Source of the DNA: Branchiostoma floridae
Taxonomy: Eukaryota; Chordata; Leptocardii; Amphioxiformes; Branchiostomatidae
NCBI RefSeq assembly: GCF_000003815.2
Contig: NC_049990.1
Coordinates: 5,734,757-5,798,756 of the forward strand
DNA length: 64,000 nucleotides
Direction of reading: 5' to 3'
Below, piece after piece: positions 60,701 through 64,000 of the stretch (its first letter is position 1; each line of letters opens with the position of its first letter). The notes below the pieces were generated by a model. That model was not told the origin of the DNA. It saw only the letters and a list, made by a program, of their open reading frames with translations, and searched no databases. Made by a program: the position numbers and the translations under genes.

Positions 60701-62637
60701 GAGTGCAATGTTTCCTTTATGTCTATGTTGTTATGTTCTGTGTCATACTACATTTTTACTATGGGCCTGCACATGTTAGCACCTGAAATAAAGAATAAAA
60801 GACAAAGGTGAACTAGCATTACAACATAGTTAATGCAATCTGTGAACTTACTTTACTGACGAGGACCACCGGCATGCCTGTTGCATGAAGTCCTGCGAGG
60901 ACAGACATCGGAGCCATCCCAGACAACAGGTACGACAGGATAGCAGCGTAACAACCTGCGGGAGTAGAACATGTTAGGGTAGGGCTGTGTACCTAAGTAC
61001 CCTTACCAGCTGTACCATACGGTTCTGGGTTCAGATTCAGGGCTCCAAATACTGTTTTCTGCATACCTGCACTGGTGCAGGTAACGTTGAAAATTACCTG
61101 CACCAGACAAATTTCGAGCCCTGAGATTCCTGTCAGGCTACAATGCTGTGCCCGTGGAAAATGCACTGTACTCTTATTTCCTCACTTGTCTCAGTTTACT
61201 TGTGGAAGGATTGTCATAACAGACAATCATCATTTTAAGATAGGAGAATTTGTCAATTTGTAGGAGTGACCAGTGGTGTGTTTGGCTGAAACAGTGAGCC
61301 ATAGCAAAGCTACATTGCACCATCAATAGTTCTTTCAAATATATGTAGCATCATTGTGCACCTCTGTGGAGGATGACTGCTTTCCTTTGGCATTTTGCAC
61401 TTCATTTTAATCATTCAAGTACTAACCCAGGAATCCAACAGCTGTTGCATGTTTCCCCTGGAAGTACAGAACCATGAAAGCGATGGCTGAAGTCTGGATC
61501 AACATGAACAGGGCCTCGCCATAGGCACTGTGGAAGGGAAAAAACTAAGATGAGATGACATTCAGGTAATTACATGCAGTGCTATACCAAACTGCAAGGT
61601 GGCGCTCATGCACTGCTATGCAAGCAAATATGAAAAAAAAAGAATGTGTACAACTTTGATAGAGTCTGATGTTCATATAGAATTGTATTTGTTTCAATTA
61701 ATCATAATCATTATTGCAAGTTCTTGCCCAAGGGCTAATTGCATACAAAGTAAAGCAGTGGTATACATAATTGAAGTCTTAACAATATCAGAGAAGGAAA
61801 ATGAAATCTTTAGATAAATCAAAAGAAAAATCTAATTCTATTTCTACTAAGCTATTTGAAGGGTTTTGTTTGTTTGTTTATTTATTAGGAATCTCCATTA
61901 GTTACATTGAACTATTCTTCCTGGAGTCCTCTACACACAATCGAAAATCGGGTTTGACTTCTATTCTGCATGCAGTGGGAGATGAATTTTTTAAATAAAG
62001 GGGTTGGATTTGTTAGGAGAGCAGTTATGGGTATAGGTACAGATCATAGCTAACCTGATGGGGTACTTGTTAGCGTAGGAATATGCCAGAGTATTAGTGA
62101 TAGCGGTGAGTTCCAGCTGATACCATGCCATGTGCCTGTGAAGCCGTTGTGTTATGCCGAAGAGCTTTTATACCGGCTATAATGCTAGTTCACCTTTATC
62201 CGGGGGTAACCTATATCTGTCATTTTTAAAAACAGGGTATTTAGGAATATCAAGTTGACAGACTGTGGTTTCAGATTGCAATATGAAACCACCTTTCGTA
62301 GACTCCATACCCTAAAATACAATTGTTTAAAAGCAACAGATATATGTTACTCCGTGGATAAAGGTGAAGTAGCCTGATTGAATCTCGCTTATAGCAGCCC
62401 ACCCAACAATGGCGGGGAGGGGCCAGTTACAGCCCTGGACAGCAGAGTTTGTGTTACACAGACTAAAGGTTGAACTAGCATTATAGGTACAGACCATGGC
62501 TCACCTGAATGGGTATTTGTTAGCGTAGGAATACGCCATTGTGTTAGTGATGGCCGTGAGTTCCAGCAGCACCCCGTAGATACTGATGCCCTCAGCACTC
62601 CTGGCCACCAGGATCTTTATCACCTGGGGAACCTTAA
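30489..62637 (-). CDS. MPDU1: MPDU1 gene, four 3'-most coding exons (5' end outside window)
   Basis: Mannose-P-dolichol utilization defect 1 (SLC66A5) is an ER multi-pass membrane protein of the PQ-loop family, needed for use of dolichol-phosphate mannose and glucose in N-glycan, GPI-anchor and O-/C-mannose synthesis. Joining 62505-62637, 61427-61527, 60852-60955 and 30489-30716 on the minus strand gives one open frame of 187 residues plus stop, with GT/AG at every junction and matching phases (2, 1, 0). It carries the PQ motif (KVPQVIKI), [14 protein letters not shown], the GEALF segment and the family signature [14 protein letters not shown] followed by ARIFTS and QETGD. The vertebrate protein has about 247 residues, so roughly 60 N-terminal residues are missing and should lie beyond position 64000. 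Introns measure 977, 471 and 30,135 bp. SLC66A3 (PQLC3) is the closest alternative, but the [14 protein letters not shown] block favours MPDU1. Family assignment is from memory of the family, not a search. Confidence 0.95.
30750..30887 (-). mobile_element. Penelope-type terminal fragment with hammerhead-like hairpin, inverted pair
   Basis: The first about 90 bp are the reverse complement of the repeats at 23710-23821 and 51615-51726 (shared blocks around ATACAATT, ATCCAGTT and the GAGTGA/TCACTC hairpin followed by the AAACGTC motif). The rest (30850-30887) is a second, shorter copy in the opposite direction (GAACTCAAAACGTCCGG). It sits between the two 71-bp direct repeats that hold the MPDU1 exon edge. 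Assignment to Penelope-like elements rests on the hairpin motif only. Confidence 0.55.
30888..30958 (-). pseudogene. Partial duplicate of the MPDU1 last-exon 5' edge
   Basis: These 71 bp match 30679-30749 with five differences (93%). They include the intron end, the acceptor AG and the first 12 codons of the exon ([12 protein letters not shown]), then break off after CACAC. The two copies are direct repeats flanking 138 bp of transposon-like sequence (30750-30887). Splicing to this acceptor would yield a truncated product. Confidence 0.85.
31326..31720 (+). repeat. Diverged minisatellite: GTGACCACCTCTACATAAGG units
   Basis: Units of about 55-70 bp repeat AGTGACCACCTCTACATAAG, ACCACCTGGCCATT-like and CCTGTAC words. 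The same unit occurs in the opposite direction at 59600-59820. Confidence 0.75.
31876..31985 (-). mobile_element. Second family of hammerhead-like hairpin fragment
   Basis: Minus-strand ATGAAGAACGGTGGACACCG followed by TTCGAAACGTC (31932-31963): the stem AACGGTG/CACCGTT has 7 bp. The flanks TTCATTTTCAATTCAC and ATAATTATCCAGAAG parallel the other fragments in layout but differ in sequence. Confidence 0.5.
32276..32532 (-). mobile_element. tRNA-derived SINE, good copy
   Basis: Minus strand begins GCCGGTGCAATGGCCTAGTG with the A box (TGGCCTAGTGG) and then the B box GTTCGATCCC inside GTCGTGAGTTCGATCCCGGC. The body includes GGACTAGCCCCCTGCTGTAG and ends near GCGCCATCTTGGCGCGGG. The family recurs at 28734 and 55100. 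A tRNA-like head with an unrelated body marks a SINE rather than a tRNA gene. Confidence 0.85.
32539..32673 (-). mobile_element. Second tRNA-derived SINE, in tandem with the first
   Basis: The minus strand reads GTCGCGTGGCGCAGCGGCGG (A box), a D/anticodon-like part, GGTTGCGGGTTCGAATCCGA (B box), then TGCCCTTGGGAAAGGCACTT and CTTTCCTCACTATACTCAGG. This is a different SINE family from 32276-32532, seven bases away in the same orientation. Decayed relatives lie at 41080-41400, 44985-45125 and 60970-61215. Confidence 0.85.
32674..33055. other. No gene recognised
   Basis: AT-rich intronic sequence of MPDU1 intron 4 with no repeat seen. Confidence 0.4.
33056..34150. other. Long CpG-rich unique block inside MPDU1 intron
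   Basis: About 1.1 kb of GC-balanced, CpG-containing sequence with no internal repeat. Frames of 70-137 codons overlap in several phases on both strands (for example 33242-33655 plus, 33058-33375 minus); none is recognised. Regulatory DNA or an unannotated transcript start is the likelier reading. Confidence 0.4.
34165..35745. repeat. Tandem array 1, unit about 125-145 bp
   Basis: Units carry ATTACAACAGACATCTTC, AAAGAGCATTTC.TGGTC, AACATAACGGCCAAATC, AAGGTTAAAAAATGGG and GAAAGTTGATTAC. Starts lie at 34178, 34311, 34450, 34574, 34718 and 34855, then more diverged copies (with CCCCGTCTGGAAAGTTG) up to the CpG island at 35750. Confidence 0.9.
35746..36020. other. Dense CpG island between two tandem arrays
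   Basis: Very high CpG (CCGCGCGCGGGACC, GGGCCCGCGCTTCGCC, GCGCGCC). The first bases join array 1 abruptly at TGGGTGGAAC. A 101-codon plus-strand frame (35840-36145) runs on into array 2 and is not recognised. This could be a promoter or another unmethylated regulatory site. Confidence 0.5.
36020..37850. repeat. Tandem array 2, unit about 187 bp
   Basis: Units carry TTTATTGTTCACAGCAATCC, ATAATTTTTTTCCATGG, GAGGTTAACTTCACAAACTG, AGACAAACTTCAACAAGCAA and ATGGTCAAGACGTTTCAGAC. Unit marks lie at 36391, 36581, 36755, 36953, 37140, 37321, 37508 and 37707 (spacing 174-199). The left edge has two copies of another unit (GAAGTCCCAAATTGCAAT, GACTACCCCCG.GTAGCAGGG) at 36050 and 36238. Confidence 0.92.
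38160..40545. repeat. Tandem array 3, unit about 170-210 bp
   Basis: Units carry AAAAAGGTCTGACCTGTCCT, GGTGAAATCTGATACCAT, TTCATGTCCTAATTATCATC, GATATTGTCTGAATGGAAAG, AAAAAAGTACCATTTCC and TCCAGTACAGCA. Marks of GACCTGTCC or its variants lie near 38510, 38678, 38867, 39077, 39246, 39550, 39734, 39908, 40092, 40313 and 40483. One unit is split by the insertion at 39271-39410. Confidence 0.92.
39271..39410 (-). mobile_element. Retrotransposon 3'-end insertion with (GAT)n tail inside array 3
   Basis: About 140 bp interrupt an array unit (CTGAT | insertion | CCATGTTTCATG). Minus strand: GACGGGAGACCTGGCGCATC, CCCCGTAAGGGGCGGTATAA, a hairpin (AGACATGT/ACATGTCT) and a GAT-repeat tail. The GGGCGGTATA word resembles the 3' UTR at 21850. 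The hairpin contains a near-consensus p53-type site (39303-39322). Confidence 0.7.
40570..40980. other. CpG-rich unique block ending array 3
   Basis: GC/CpG-rich unique sequence (GTAAGCGGCGTGGAG, CCCGCGTTTCGCG) starting where array 3 stops. Two short overlapping frames (40547-40738 minus, 40694-40912 plus) are not recognised. Confidence 0.45.
41080..41400 (+). mobile_element. Two decayed tRNA-SINE copies
   Basis: TTCTGGGTTTGAGTCCCGAG (41120) and GGCTGGGTTCGAGTCCCTAG (41254) are B-box regions, each followed by CAA.GTTGT, AAGGCACTT and TATTTCCTCA as in the 32539 family. Confidence 0.65.
41628..42033. repeat. Tandem duplication, unit about 200 bp
   Basis: Both copies have ACAAGAACTAGA, AAGTATTTTTTAA, AAGACACTACTTCCATACCC, ATCTAAATATGATCTACTCT and ATCATCTGTCAGAAATTATA with few differences, so this is a recent duplication. 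Confidence 0.92.
42266..42378. mobile_element. hAT-like MITE (CAGGGCTC ends)
   Basis: A 113-bp element begins CAGGGCTCAAAATAC and ends ATATCGAGCCCTG; the terminal CAGGGCTCGA-type repeat is typical of hAT-like short elements. The inside is palindromic (GGTGCACCCA / GGGTGTACC). A shorter relative lies at 61038-61123. There is no clear target duplication here. Confidence 0.65.
42590..42740 (+). mobile_element. 3' end of a non-LTR retrotransposon, (CATC/CATT)n tail
   Basis: Shares GTTGCCATA, GTACAATTGTTGAGCAATAA and a tandem tail (CATCCATCCATTCATTCAT) with the 1655 copy. Confidence 0.65.
42898..43320. repeat. Tandem duplication, unit about 235 bp
   Basis: ATTCTATAAATTTTCAATG, CAGCAGTGTATGTAT, GTTTTTATAACAGACAGATG and GATGTGTCCACCAGCCA occur in both copies. 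Confidence 0.88.
43360..44275. other. CpG-rich unique block, about 0.9 kb
   Basis: This has many CpGs (AACGGGCGCGTGGAAACGCG, GCCCGCGGGCAGAAC) and no repeats. Frames at 43608-43790 and 43777-44079 (plus) and 43994-44221 (minus) are not recognised and carry no convincing splice sites. It is the largest clean candidate regulatory island in the intron. Confidence 0.45.
44276..45779. other. No gene recognised; decayed SINE tail at 44985-45125
   Basis: AT-rich intronic sequence. GATTCAATCCGTAGCAG and TTTCCTCACTCCATCCAGG near 45010-45085 are the B-box and tail remains of the 32539-type SINE. CCTATGCATATTAATTTATG near 45226-45245 is a POU/homeodomain-like AT core. Confidence 0.4.
45780..46420. repeat. 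TTCATTCATT-rich minisatellite, unit about 115 bp
   Basis: Four copies of ATGTGG/TGGTATTT.GAGCCC.GA, ACAGTATCATCATCACACTGG and GATGAGTGGGAGC (near 45990, 46100, 46212, 46340) are separated by (ATTC)n runs. A (CCTT)n run lies at about 45880-45895. Confidence 0.85.
46430..46870. other. Unique, CpG-containing block
   Basis: Unique sequence with CCGAGCGCGGTTTATCG, ATTACGTCCCCACAATGCAC and AAAGCGCCGCTGAC, without a supported frame. Candidate conserved non-coding element. Confidence 0.35.
46871..49232. other. AT-rich intronic sequence, no feature seen
   Basis: No repeat family, CpG island or exon was recognised over this 2.4-kb stretch. Confidence 0.45.
49233..49368. mobile_element. MITE, TACTCTCCAAGCAGA fold-back
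   Basis: The left arm TACTCTCCAAGCAGAAG, then TTGATGGGGAAATT, pairs with the right arm, whose reverse complement is TACTCTCCAAGCAGAGG, then TTGATGGGGAAAATT. Confidence 0.92.
49369..50629. other. No gene recognised
   Basis: A C/G-rich patch at 49500-49610 has CCCTCCCCACCCTCC and a CCCCTCCCC/GGGGGG hairpin; the rest is AT-rich. AACCTAACCTAACCCC near 50198-50213 is only loosely telomere-like. Confidence 0.4.
50630..50965. mobile_element. Two short retrotransposon 3'-end fragments
   Basis: CCATACAACTTGTACTTGTA, ATTAGCCTTCTGACATG (50695) and CCATACAACATGTGCTTGTG, ATTAGCTTTCTGATATG (50915) are copies of the ACTTGCAATTAGCCC end seen at 21770 and, reversed, at 61715. Confidence 0.55.
51140..52170. 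repeat. Large imperfect inverted repeat with internal modules
   Basis: The left arm 51140-51290 (AAACACACATCAAACAAAAA, GAATGCCCACACAACAGATA, ACCTTGGAAGATTATACAG) is matched by the reverse complement of 51985-52140. Between them GCAAAAGTGTATT..GAGCC and GCCTGCTATGGAGGC modules recur in both directions. The centre is the 51615-51726 element. The longest frame of the window (51069-51593, 174 codons) runs through the duplicated left modules and repeats the same about 35 residues twice; it is not recognised as a protein. Confidence 0.75.
51615..51726 (+). mobile_element. Penelope-type terminal fragment with best hammerhead-like hairpin
   Basis: CTGAAGA (51643-51649), a one-base spacer, stem GAGTGA (51651-51656) / TCACTC (51663-51668), then GAAAC (51669-51673) and GTC. 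The hammerhead core is CUGANGA...GAAA, in which position 7 may vary, so both conserved boxes are present. The extra A before the stem may prevent activity. Confidence 0.55.
53095..53445. repeat. Tandem repeat, three copies, unit about 115 bp
   Basis: Copies share TTTCATTGATAAAAAT, TTGTCTGCATGTTTTGCAC, CGAAAAGTCAAGCCACAC and TGGTTTAAACGAA.TCAATTT. Confidence 0.85.
53630..54135. repeat. Tandem repeat, four copies, each with an acceptor-like TTTTCCAG
   Basis: Units of about 135-150 bp carry GAGTTGGCACTGGAAA, CTTTTATGTTGCATACGAAG, AAATTACAGAA.GCTGTGCC and TTGTTTATTTTCCAG|GA. An 88-codon frame (53716-53982) crosses two units and repeats its own sequence, as tandem duplication would produce. Confidence 0.85.
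54138..54330. mobile_element. MITE, TAATCTCCAAGCAGATCCTA fold-back
   Basis: The left end TAATCTCCAAGCAGATCCTA pairs with the right end (reverse complement TAATCTTCAAGCAGATCCTA). The inside carries GTATCAAAGCTGGCCAAGGA and its complement, as in the 23452 element. Confidence 0.9.
54400..54960. other. CpG-rich unique block
   Basis: Unique sequence rich in CpG (GCCCCATCGCCGGCGGACAC, ATGGCCGCGATCCC). Frames at 54421-54862 (plus, two phases) and 54612-54815 (minus) overlap and are not recognised. Confidence 0.45.
55100..55382 (+). mobile_element. tRNA-derived SINE, plus strand
   Basis: Same family as 32276-32532: head GGTAACGGTGTGATGGCCAA with A box, GAGAGTTCGCCTTGCAATCC, decayed B box (TTTGATTCCGTT), body GGATTAGCCCCCTGCTGTAG and CTGAAACGGAGATGGGAGCC. 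Confidence 0.8.
55383..56574. other. No gene recognised; one tRNA-like SINE head at 55785-55870
   Basis: GACATGGGTTCGAATCCCAG (55822-55841) is a perfect B box/T loop, but no cloverleaf forms around it. The remainder is AT-rich. Confidence 0.4.
56575..56755. mobile_element. MITE, TAGCCTCCATCAG...CTGGTAGAGGATA
   Basis: Close to the element at 19518-19713 (GGCCAGGGGAGTCAGTCCAC, CCAACTCCTCTGGTAGCAAA, AGCCAGCGTAGTCAGTCTGG) with matching ends. Confidence 0.85.
56840..57010. promoter_or_regulatory. Candidate regulatory element with GATA-type sites
   Basis: Unique sequence with GTGATAAGG (about 56896) and CTTATCAGA (about 56984, the reverse of TCTGATAAG), about 90 bp apart, plus CATGCATTAG. GATA factors bind WGATAR. 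The function is inferred from motif and composition only. Confidence 0.3.
57011..58225. other. No gene recognised
   Basis: AT-rich sequence, then a less AT-rich patch at 57930-58170 with an ACCTGTGCAGACAGGT palindrome (58128-58143). Two overlapping short plus frames there are unsupported. Confidence 0.4.
58230..59535. repeat. Diverged tandem repeat, seven units of about 170-225 bp
   Basis: Unit marks GAGTTTTCTACCCATGGTTT or variants lie near 58236, 58432, 58637, 58805, 59009, 59225 and 59452. Each is followed by AGAAATGTACAGA, GTGGTGTCAGAAAGAGTTG, TGCACTGATACACTG and GTACCTGTATGTA. Confidence 0.88.
59600..59820 (-). repeat. GTGACCACCTCT-type minisatellite, reverse orientation
   Basis: AGGTGGTCCTTAT.CAGAGGT and ACTTGTACAGGTTTGACTG are the reverse complement of the units at 31326-31720. 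Confidence 0.7.
59821..60851. other. Intron 4 end; partial copy of the 62189 repeat at about 60495-60655
   Basis: AACCTATATCTGTTGTTTTC, AGGGTATTTAGG and TATACCCTGTTTTTAAAAC match the fold-back repeat at 62189-62372. No other feature is seen. Confidence 0.5.
60852..60955 (-). CDS. MPDU1: MPDU1 exon C
   Basis: This 104-bp exon has acceptor AG at 60956-60957 and a consensus donor GTAAGT at 60846-60851. It has 2 bases + 34 codons and ends in phase 0. It codes for [20 protein letters not shown] and then [14 protein letters not shown], a hydrophobic segment plus the loop ahead of the second PQ-loop. The intron that follows is 30,135 bp, far longer than the other two introns seen. Confidence 0.95.
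60970..61220 (+). mobile_element. Decayed tRNA-SINE interrupted by a hAT-like insertion
   Basis: TAGGGCTGTGTACC and GGTTCTGGGTTCAGATT give the head; the tail (CTACAATGCTGTGCCCGTGG, TTATTTCCTCACTTGTCTCA) resumes after 61123. This lies in the 471-bp MPDU1 intron between exons B and C. Confidence 0.6.
61038..61123. mobile_element. hAT-like MITE (CAGGGCTC ends) inside the SINE
   Basis: An 86-bp element from CAGGGCTCCAAATACTG to ATTTCGAGCCCTG, flanked directly by AGATT on both sides (61033-61037 and 61124-61128). It has an inner palindrome (CCTGCACTGGTGCAGG). hAT elements usually leave 8 bp, so the 5-bp match suggests decay or another superfamily. Confidence 0.7.
61427..61527 (-). CDS. MPDU1: MPDU1 exon B
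   Basis: This 101-bp exon has acceptor AG at 61528-61529 and donor GT at 61425-61426. The phase is 1 base + 33 codons + 1 base. It codes for [20 protein letters not shown] and then [13 protein letters not shown], covering the conserved GEALF helix and the following transmembrane segment. The codon split at the 3' junction gives Gly (G|GT) with the next exon, restoring GFLGCYAA as in the family. Confidence 0.95.
62032..62117 (-). pseudogene. Partial duplicate of MPDU1 exon A (3' half plus donor)
   Basis: This 86-bp segment matches 62482-62567 at about 86% by eye, covering 23 bp of intron and the last 62 bp of exon A. The frame is intact and codes for [20 protein letters not shown]; the split codon AG and a donor GT (62053-62054) are kept. 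Of nine coding changes, seven are synonymous and two conservative (M to L, F to I). The 5' half of the exon, with the PQ motif, is missing; similarity stops at 62117, where retrotransposon-tail-like sequence begins. Placed after exon A it would shift the frame, so it is most likely a broken former exon copy. Confidence 0.85.
62118..62188 (+). mobile_element. Retrotransposon 3'-tail fragment joined to the MPDU1 exon copy
   Basis: GTGCCTGTGAAGCCGTTGTG, TTATGCCGAAGAGC and TTTTATACCGGCTATA match the 3' UTR at 21835-21885. It starts where the exon A copy stops. Confidence 0.6.
62189..62372. mobile_element. Fold-back element, TTCACCTTTATCC ends
   Basis: The left end TTCACCTTTATCC, then GTAACCTATATCTGT, pairs with the right end (reverse complement TTCACCTTTATCC, then GTAACATATATCTGT). 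Inner CAGGGTATTTAGG pairs with CCTAAAATA. A partial relative lies near 60495. Confidence 0.75.
62505..62637 (-). CDS. MPDU1: MPDU1 exon with first PQ-loop (exon A)
   Basis: This 133-bp exon has acceptor AG at 62638-62639 and donor GT at 62503-62504. It opens with two bases of a split codon (TT), then codes for [26 protein letters not shown] and [17 protein letters not shown], and ends in the split codon AG, completed by the T that starts the next exon (Ser). The Pro-Gln pair of the PQ motif and the SAEG turn match MPDU1. The upstream exon was not found in the remaining 1.36 kb, so it lies outside the window. Confidence 0.95.
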
Positions 62638-62689
62638 CTACACAGGTGGGGAAACAGAGATTAACATTTGAATGGAAGTTTAACTGTTA

Positions 62690-63450
62690 GTCTAGGCGAT
62701 TGGTGCAAAAATTGTGCAAAATGTGGTAAAAGCATGAAACTTGGCACAAGTGTTCTGTACAACAATAGAAACAATTCTAGGGGTGGTGCCAAAAGAAACC
62801 TGCTTTTACATGGCAACGGTTGCTAGGCAACATCTTTTGTATGGCAACGAGTACCAAAGAGAGCCACTGTCTGCACTTCTTCCTGAAAATGCCTTGATTT
62901 GTAGACCAAATGACACAAAAGCAGGTACTGCCGTAGCCAAGACCCCTTTCTTTACAATTCAGACTGTTCGTTTTACTGTAAATCTTCAGAAATCTACTTT
63001 ATCGCACTTTTATGCAATTTTCTTCTTGAAAAATGTATATTTTTGGCTTTTGTGTCGCAGTATTTCATGTGATTAGGCTGTAACTTGGTAAAAATATGTA
63101 ATTGACAATCCCATTATAGTACACCGTGCAAAATATGTCGTCAAGGATACTGTGGTTTGAGAAAAAATGGCGATTTTGGGTAATTTTTACCAATAATGTC
63201 CATTTTTGGGGTTCCGTTCCATGGTATATGTTATCTAAATTATAGGGAGTAAAATGGTTAGATAAAGGCAAAATCATGAAACCTTAGGTAAACGTCACAA
63301 TCATGCGGCAGGAGAGATTCATTTTCTAATCTTTAGAACTGCCCAGCATGTTTCCATGGTAACCGTTGCTAAGGAAAAGATACGTTCATAGCAACGGGAA
63401 GCCCTAGAGTTTTACAAAGTTGCTTTAAGTGTGTAAACGTCTTCTCTTCA
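62690..63450. repeat. Intronic repeat-like block with GGCAAC/GTTGC motifs
   Basis: TACATGGCAACGGTTGCTAG and TTTCCATGGTAACCGTTGCT / CATAGCAACGGGAA occur at either side of an AT-rich body. GTTGCTAGGCAAC at 62819-62831 is an RFX-like near-palindrome. No upstream MPDU1 exon is visible here. Confidence 0.4.
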
Positions 63451-64000
63451 TGAAGCAGTTGTCATATTTCACAGCAAGAGTACTTTTAATGGTTTTCAAC
63501 ACCCCGAGCTGAAATTTGAGGTCATTTTGTTTAAGTATAACAAGGCACCAGATGGAGTCCAAATTTCTGAAATTTTTGCCTGAATTTATGAATGAAAAGA
63601 GGAAAAAATTCCCCAAGTAAACAAGTTTGAAGTGGTCTATGCCAAAAGTGTGCATAATTCCTGTGGTCATATATTCCAAGCAGAGCGATGGACATCCAAC
63701 AAATATCCTGAGCATTTCCTTTGATCATAAAGTTACTCTCTGTAGCCAAATGAAGATGCAAGAGCTGTACGGTACATAAAATGATACCTTCAAAATCCAG
63801 GAAAGCGGCACTTCCTCATGCATCCAAGGAGGTGGATGCATCATTTATATCGTGCATGAAGGGTACATAACACTGGATTCGCTTTCCTTAAAGGTCAAGT
63901 TCAACTAGTTCTGCGGTAAAATACAAGTGTTTCATAAATCCATTAGTTTTGTCGACTAATAATGATCCAAGCCTTCTCGTTGCTATGGAAGTATATTTTC
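63451..64000. other. No feature recognised
   Basis: This should belong to the MPDU1 intron upstream of exon A. CATCCAAGGAGGTGGATGCA (63821-63840) is a small palindrome. No conserved exon was found on the minus strand. Confidence 0.4.

Noticed and set aside
63451-64000. Search for the upstream MPDU1 exon
   Set aside because: No minus-strand segment with the expected GLG..I..GS-type residues and a matching donor phase was found before the window ends.

Overview
The window looks like nuclear DNA from a cephalochordate, most likely amphioxus (Branchiostoma). The evidence is a spliced animal gene, small tRNA-headed SINEs, many fold-back MITEs whose ends read TAGTCTC, CR1/L2-like retrotransposon 3' ends with short tandem tails, and tandem arrays with units near 190 bp. 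The genus is inferred from repeat style and exon similarity; I could not run a search. Nothing looks prokaryotic, and nearly all open reading frames here are chance frames in AT-rich or repeated sequence.

One gene can be recognised with confidence: MPDU1 (SLC66A5, mannose-P-dolichol utilization defect 1), on the minus strand. Four exons are visible at 62505-62637, 61427-61527, 60852-60955 and 30489-30716. Their splice phases fit exactly and they encode 187 residues ending at a TGA. The N-terminal exon(s), about 60 residues, lie to the right of the window. The last intron is 30,135 bp long and fills the middle of the window. Two exons of this gene have partial copies beside them, at 62032-62117 and 30888-30958, each next to transposon-derived sequence.

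Region 1-30 kb is downstream of MPDU1 and has no supportable gene. It holds MITEs (527-750, 9.9-10.2 kb, 19.5-21.0 kb, 23.45 kb, 28.3-28.7 kb), a reverse-transcriptase C-terminal fossil (17.3 kb), a repeat with eight perfect octamer motifs (11.5-12.0 kb), a duplicated block (22.2-24.5 kb) and short CpG-rich islands of unique sequence (about 2.1, 5.6, 10.6, 12.9, 15.5, 20.5, 24.9 and 27.1 kb).

The giant intron (30.7-60.85 kb) holds SINEs (32.3-32.7, 41, 55.1 kb), three different tandem arrays filling 34.2-40.5 kb, a large inverted repeat (51.1-52.2 kb), further arrays (45.9-46.4, 53.1-54.1, 58.2-59.5 kb) and CpG-rich islands (33.1-34.1, 35.75-36.0, 40.6-40.95, 43.4-44.3, 46.45-46.85, 54.4-54.95 kb). 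The islands have normal GC and many CpGs in a CpG-poor background, as expected of unmethylated regulatory DNA. The right end (60.85-64 kb) carries the upstream MPDU1 exons and a repeat with RFX-like motifs.

No new multi-gene system was found. The observations most worth following are the two partial exon copies in MPDU1 (one with mostly synonymous changes), hammerhead-like hairpins of Penelope type with compensatory stem changes, the octamer-pair repeat, and the CpG islands that edge the satellite arrays.
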